A stretch of 64,000 nt of DNA from an uncultured Clostridia bacterium (GTDB lineage Bacteria > Bacillota > Clostridia > TANB77 > CAG-508), in assembly GCA_934177725.1 (NCBI GenBank), contig CAKPPO010000001.1, forward strand, positions 62,001 through 126,000, in the 5' to 3' direction. Position 1 is the stretch's first letter. Each line of letters starts with the position of its first letter. The translations under genes were made by a program, and so were the position numbers. A model generated the notes under the pieces. That model searched no databases. It was not told the origin of the DNA and saw only the letters and a program-made list of their open reading frames with translations. This document shows, piece by piece, positions 60,649 to 64,000 of the stretch.

Positions 60649-61581
60649 ATGAATAAAAAAATTTTTTTGATAATTTTTAGTATAGCAATAGTAATAATTT
60701 TTGTGGCTTATATAGTTACTTCTACAAATAATTATATAAAAAGCAATAGTAAGAAGATAAATGAAAAAACAGAAGAAGAAATAAAACAATTAGAAGAAAA
60801 ACTAGTAGGAATGATAAATAGTTTAAATAATATATCTTTTACAAATACAGTATTAAAGCAAACTAGTGAAAAAAGTTCGAGCACAAATTCTAACAACAAT
60901 TCATTTAATAATTCTTCAGATAACTCATCAAAAGATTCAAATAATGAACAAAATAGTCAGTCTTCAGGAAATTCTGATAATGATTCAAATAGTATTAGTT
61001 CGAAAACAGAAGAACAGGTAAAATATGAAATACAAAAGAATGATATATTGTTAATAGATTTGTCTAATATAGACTGGGAATATATAAAAGCAAATACAGA
61101 AAGTATATATAATTTGTGGGCTAACTTAATAGTAGACTTACATGAATTAAATGTAAATAATCAGGATATTTTAAATTTTAGTAATACATTGGATCAGGTA
61201 ACATTAAGTGTAAAACAAGAAAACAAGTATTCTTCAGTTACAAATTTAGTTAGCCTTTATTCGTATTTACCAACATATGTAAATCAATTTTCAAATAATG
61301 AAAACGAGAAAAATCTTTTTTTAACAAAAAATTGTGTATTAAATACGTATGCATTAATTGAACAACAGAATTGGGATGAAATGAAGAAACAAACAGCAAG
61401 TGCCATAGAATATTTTTCAAATATTATGAACAATATAGAAAATAATGAAAGACAAAACAAAAATAAAATTACAAAAATCTATGTTCTTTTAAATGAATTA
61501 TATTCTAGCATAGACTTAAAAGATAAAGAACTGTATTATATAAAATATAGAAATGTTATGGAAGAACTGATAAATTTCTAA
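60649..61581 (+). CDS. Hypothetical membrane-anchored protein with Ser/Asn linker
   Basis: 310 residues. N-terminal transmembrane helix (about 5-24), then a short coiled-coil-like stretch (TEEEIKQLEEKLVGMI), a long low-complexity Ser/Asn/Gly linker (about 74-125), and a helical extracytoplasmic domain (about 130-310) with DLSNIDWEYIKANTESIYNLW. I do not recognise the family. ATG 60649 is preceded by GAGGTG; a GTG-type start 12 nt upstream is less likely. Divergent from the 98-residue gene. Confidence 0.65.
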   Translation: MNKKIFLIIFSIAIVIIFVAYIVTSTNNYIKSNSKKINEKTEEEIKQLEEKLVGMINSLNNISFTNTVLKQTSEKSSSTNSNNNSFNNSSDNSSKDSNNEQNSQSSGNSDNDSNSISSKTEEQVKYEIQKNDILLIDLSNIDWEYIKANTESIYNLWANLIVDLHELNVNNQDILNFSNTLDQVTLSVKQENKYSSVTNLVSLYSYLPTYVNQFSNNENEKNLFLTKNCVLNTYALIEQQNWDEMKKQTASAIEYFSNIMNNIENNERQNKNKITKIYVLLNELYSSIDLKDKELYYIKYRNVMEELINF

Positions 61582-61582
61582 T

Positions 61583-61611
61583 TTGACTTTTATTAAAAAA
61601 TATATTAAAAT
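61583..61611 (+). promoter_or_regulatory. Promoter of rnpB
   Basis: TTGACT (61583-61588), 17 nt, TAAAAT (61606-61611); transcription would start near 61618-61621. Confidence 0.7.
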
Positions 61612-61620
61612 AAGAATTGT

Positions 61621-61963
61621 GAGTAAATTGAATAGTTGCGTATAGCAAGGTCGAAAGACAGCGTACGAGGAAAGTCCGGGCTCCATAGAGCAAAGATGCA
61701 AGATAACGTCTTGTGAGGGTAACCTTAAGGAAAGTGCAACAGAAAATAACCGCTTCGACGAAGTAAGGGTGAAAAGGCGAGGTAAGAGCTCACCGCTTCT
61801 ATGGTGACATAGAAGGCCAATGTAAACCCCATCTGGAGCAACACCGGGACAAGAAGGCTAAGACTGCTCGTCATCTTCTTAATCTGGTGGCTTTGAGCTA
61901 CATAGTGATATGTAGAGTAGATAAATGACTATTCACGACAGAACCCGGCTTATAGATTTACTT
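61621..61963 (+). ncRNA. rnpB: RNase P RNA
   Basis: Catalytic RNA of RNase P, which matures the 5' ends of tRNAs. Conserved blocks are present in order: GAGGAAAGTCCGGGCTCC, GGTAACCTTAAGGAAAGTGC, ACAGAAAATAACCGC, GGTGAAAAGG, GGTAAGAGCTCACCGC and the 3' block GACAGAACCCGGCTTAT. P1 is formed by AGTAAATT (61622-61629) with AGATTTACT (61954-61962). Ends are placed by that stem and by promoter and terminator; length about 343. Confidence 0.95.
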
Positions 61964-61973
61964 ATAATATATG

Positions 61974-62006
61974 AAAAACACTTGGTTTTAAGTCAAGTGT
62001 TTTTTC
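61974..62006 (+). terminator. Terminator of rnpB
   Basis: AAAAACACTTG (61974-61984) pairs perfectly with CAAGTGTTTTT (61994-62004). It serves both rnpB and the convergent minus-strand gene. Confidence 0.78.
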
Positions 62007-62891
62007 TATAAAGACATTAAATCATCTGGAATATTCGCAATATAAGTTACCTCTTTATTTGTAATTGGATGAACAAAACTTATTTTGTATGAGTGCAAAG
62101 CTTGTCTTTTCATAAAATCAGTATTCCCACCATATAAATCATCACCTAAAAGAGGATGACCTATATGTGCCATATGAACTCTAATTTGATGAGTTCTACC
62201 AGTTTCTAAAGTACATTTAACAATAGAAATAGGTAAGCTTTCTAAATTCTTTTCTTCTAAAACCTCATAATGAGTAATAGACTCTTGTCCATTATTTGCA
62301 ACACATCTTTCAATAATACTATTTTCTTTCCTAGCAATAGGGGCATTTATAGTTCCGCTTCTTACAAGAAAAATGACCTTCAACAATGGCAATATATTCT
62401 TTTTTAAAAGAAGCATCTTTCATTTGTTTAATTAAGCATTCTTGTATATATTCATTTTTAGCAAAAATAACTAAGCCAGAAGTATCTTTATCAATTCTAT
62501 TAACAGGTCTAATTTTCTTTTGCAATCCAATTTCATCAAAATAATAGCAAACACCATTAGATAAACTATCCTCATAATGAAGAATAGAAGGGTGAACAGG
62601 AATTCCATAAGGTTTATTTATAACTATGTAAGCTTCATCTTCATACACAATATCTAAAGGCATTTTAGTTTTAACAATATTTGAATTATCTTCTTTGTAT
62701 GAAAAAGAAACTGAAACTTTATCATTTTCAGTTAATTTATGTGAGACATTTGTAACACTATTATTTAAAAAAATACAATCTTCTCTTTTTAATGTTACAA
62801 GAAGTCTATGAGAAATATTAAATTTAGTAAGTAAAATATCTTTTACACATTTATTTGTATCATTTGAAGTTACAATATATTCTAAATTCAT
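62006..62891 (-). pseudogene. RluA-family pseudouridine synthase, single-base frameshift
   Basis: Minus-strand gene (ATG 62891) for an RNA pseudouridine synthase of the RluA/RluD type, about 295 residues if joined. Residues 1-170 run in one frame: N-terminal S4-like part and catalytic-site NRIDKDTSGLVIFAKN. The rest (SGTINAPIARKE, TGRTHQIRVHMAHIGHPLLGDDLYGG) lies in another frame. The break is at a run of five T (minus; plus A at 62369-62373): with four T the reading becomes EGHFLVRSGTINAPIAR. It may be a real mutation, a slippage site or a sequencing error. Ribosome site GAGAGGT. Confidence 0.85.
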
Positions 62892-62932
62892 AATTTACCT
62901 CTCATTTTTTAAAATACACCTTCGATGTAACT

Positions 62933-63394
62933 TTAATAAATCACTTTTCCGTCTTTTTCATATTTTTCAAAAGTAGATATGCATTCATCTCTATCAATCT
63001 GTTTTAAAGTTATTAAATCGTCTTTGTTTCCTTTAAGGTATTCGTATATCAAATCATCACGAAAACCGATTTTTGCGGCATCCTCACGCGTACATGCATA
63101 GTATATTTCTTTTATATTAGCCCATATAATTGCAGATAAACACATAGGGCATGGTTCACATGATGTATATAATATATAATTTGACAAATCATAAGTATGT
63201 AGTTTTTCACAAGCGTTACGAATAGCCATTACTTCAGCATGAGCTGTTGGATCATTGTTTTTTAATACTTGATTATGACCAGTCGCAATAATATTTCCTT
63301 CCTTATCTGTAATTACAGCTCCAAATGGACCACCATCATTTTTACCGCTTCCATTTTCAGCTTCACTTTTAGCAATTTCCATATATTTATTCAT
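62933..63394 (-). CDS. Guanine deaminase-like nucleoside deaminase
   Basis: 153-residue zinc deaminase of the cytidine/deoxycytidylate deaminase superfamily: GGPFGAVITDKEG, zinc-binding HAE in TAHAEVMAIRNAC with the catalytic Glu, and SCEPCPMCLSAI supplying two Cys ligands. C-terminal DECISTFEKYEKDGKVIY fits GuaD-type guanine deaminases better than the tRNA adenosine deaminase TadA. Start ATG follows AAGGAGG on the minus strand. Product assignment between purine substrates is inference. Confidence 0.82.
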   Translation of the reverse strand: MNKYMEIAKSEAENGSGKNDGGPFGAVITDKEGNIIATGHNQVLKNNDPTAHAEVMAIRNACEKLHTYDLSNYILYTSCEPCPMCLSAIIWANIKEIYYACTREDAAKIGFRDDLIYEYLKGNKDDLITLKQIDRDECISTFEKYEKDGKVIY

Positions 63395-63457
63395 TATAGT
63401 TAACCTCCTTAATTAAAGTACATTAATTCTAACATAAAAAAAATAAAATTTCTACTA

Positions 63458-63486
63458 TTGTATACTTTAAAATTGTATATTATAAT
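63458..63486 (+). promoter_or_regulatory. Promoter of the pentapeptide-repeat gene
   Basis: TTGTAT (63458-63463), 17 nt, TATAAT (63481-63486), in the divergent gap with the deaminase gene. Confidence 0.45.
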
Positions 63487-63519
63487 TCTAATAAAAGAAA
63501 GGAAAATGTTTTAAGAAAA

Positions 63520-64000
63520 ATGAATATAATAAAACCAATTATTATTAATGTTGAACGAATACAAAAAGAAGATTTAGAGCTTTTATTAGAGGATAAAGAT
63601 GAAATATATATACGAGAAAAAGAAATTATAAATTATCAAGATAAAATAGATTGTTATAAAGCAGAAATATCTAAGTGCAAAATTTTAAATTGCAGATGTA
63701 TAAATAGTAATTTTGAAAAGGCTTCTTTTTCAGATGTGATCTTTGAAAATTGTGATTTTTCTAATACTAATTTTATAGAAAGTTCATTTGTAAGAACTGC
63801 ATTTATAAATTGTAAATTAGTAGGATGTAATTTTACAAATGCAATGTTTTATAATACTTATATAAAAGAAGCAAATGCAGGATATACCAATTTTAATACA
63901 TCAAGTTTTAAAGAAGTAAATTTTGATACTGCAAATTTGGAATGTGCAAACTTAGAAGATGTAAAACTGTATAATGTAAAGTTTGAAAATTGTAATCTCT
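63520..64000 (+). CDS. Pentapeptide-repeat protein (partial)
   Basis: Open from ATG 63520 to the window edge, so C-terminally incomplete (160 residues visible). From about residue 47 onward it is a run of A(D/N)LXX-like pentapeptides (CRCINSNFEKASFSD, CDFSNTNFIESSF, ANLECANLEDVKL), the right-handed beta-helix pattern. Such proteins have varied roles, including gyrase protection; nothing points to a specific one. The only strong purine-rich site (AAAGG) is about 18 nt upstream; a two-codon ORF ATG TTT TAA lies between. Confidence 0.8.
   Translation, partial: MNIIKPIIINVERIQKEDLELLLEDKDEIYIREKEIINYQDKIDCYKAEISKCKILNCRCINSNFEKASFSDVIFENCDFSNTNFIESSFVRTAFINCKLVGCNFTNAMFYNTYIKEANAGYTNFNTSSFKEVNFDTANLECANLEDVKLYNVKFENCNL

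Noticed and set aside
1..64000. CRISPR arrays, insertion sequences, prophage
   Set aside because: No regularly spaced direct repeats, transposase, integrase or phage structural gene was seen; the GGGAC palindromes are short and have no adjacent transposase.

Overview
This is a chromosomal segment from a very AT-rich, low-GC Gram-positive bacterium, most likely an uncultured member of the Clostridia. Supporting evidence: AAGGAGG-type ribosome binding sites almost everywhere, promoters of the TTGACW-17-TAWAAT type, a glycyl-tRNA synthetase under T-box control, an SCIFF ranthipeptide precursor, pyruvate phosphate dikinase, a ChW-repeat lysozyme, UPF0182 and DUF5665 proteins, and the der-plsY-gpsA gene order. 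Nearly all genes from 1.3 kb to 61.9 kb lie on the + strand. Genus and species cannot be read from the sequence alone.

Layout. 1-1.8 kb: a partial minus-strand VanW/SH3 protein, tRNA-Thr(CGT), and a small compositionally foreign gene behind a possible RNA hairpin switch. 1.8-6.8 kb: ftsY, a UPF0182 membrane protein, a DUF5665 protein and pgsA. 6.8-36.8 kb: a large cell-surface polysaccharide locus. It holds a Wzm/Wzt-like ABC exporter, at least nine family-2 glycosyltransferases, a methyltransferase/kinase-like protein with a coiled-coil tail, two DUF2142 proteins, a DPM1-like GT with its DUF2304 partner, a Wzx-type flippase, a GH25 ChW lysozyme, UDP-galactopyranose mutase (galactofuranose), three of the four dTDP-rhamnose genes (rfbD, rfbA, rfbB; no rfbC), a prepilin-like protein with an FGE/C-type-lectin-like tail, and, unexpectedly, ruvB. 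36.9-49 kb: queH, an acyl-CoA synthetase, polA, a lytic transglycosylase, galE, T-box-glyS and ppdK. 49-57 kb: hypothetical genes, an SCIFF peptide without its maturase nearby, rpmF, two tandem PTPS-related membrane proteins and a protein with a KH-like tail. 56.5-60.2 kb: der, plsY, gpsA and dtd. 60-64 kb: hypothetical genes, rnpB (RNase P RNA), a frameshifted RluA-type pseudouridine synthase, a guanine-deaminase-like enzyme and a partial pentapeptide-repeat protein.

How the genes fit together. The central locus appears to make and export a rhamnose- and galactofuranose-containing wall polysaccharide: RfbA/B/D make dTDP-rhamnose, GalE and Glf supply UDP-Galp and UDP-Galf, the GT2 enzymes build chains on the inner face, and the Wzm/Wzt pair and/or flippase carry them out. 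GT-C-like and DUF2142 membrane proteins probably modify them outside. The most unusual items are the NNY-codon-rich 3' end of the prepilin/lectin-like gene (resembling a diversified cassette), the orphan SCIFF gene, the WbdD-like protein beside Wzm/Wzt, a dispersed family of intergenic palindromes with a GGGAC core, and a DnaA-box-like cluster upstream of the glyS T-box.
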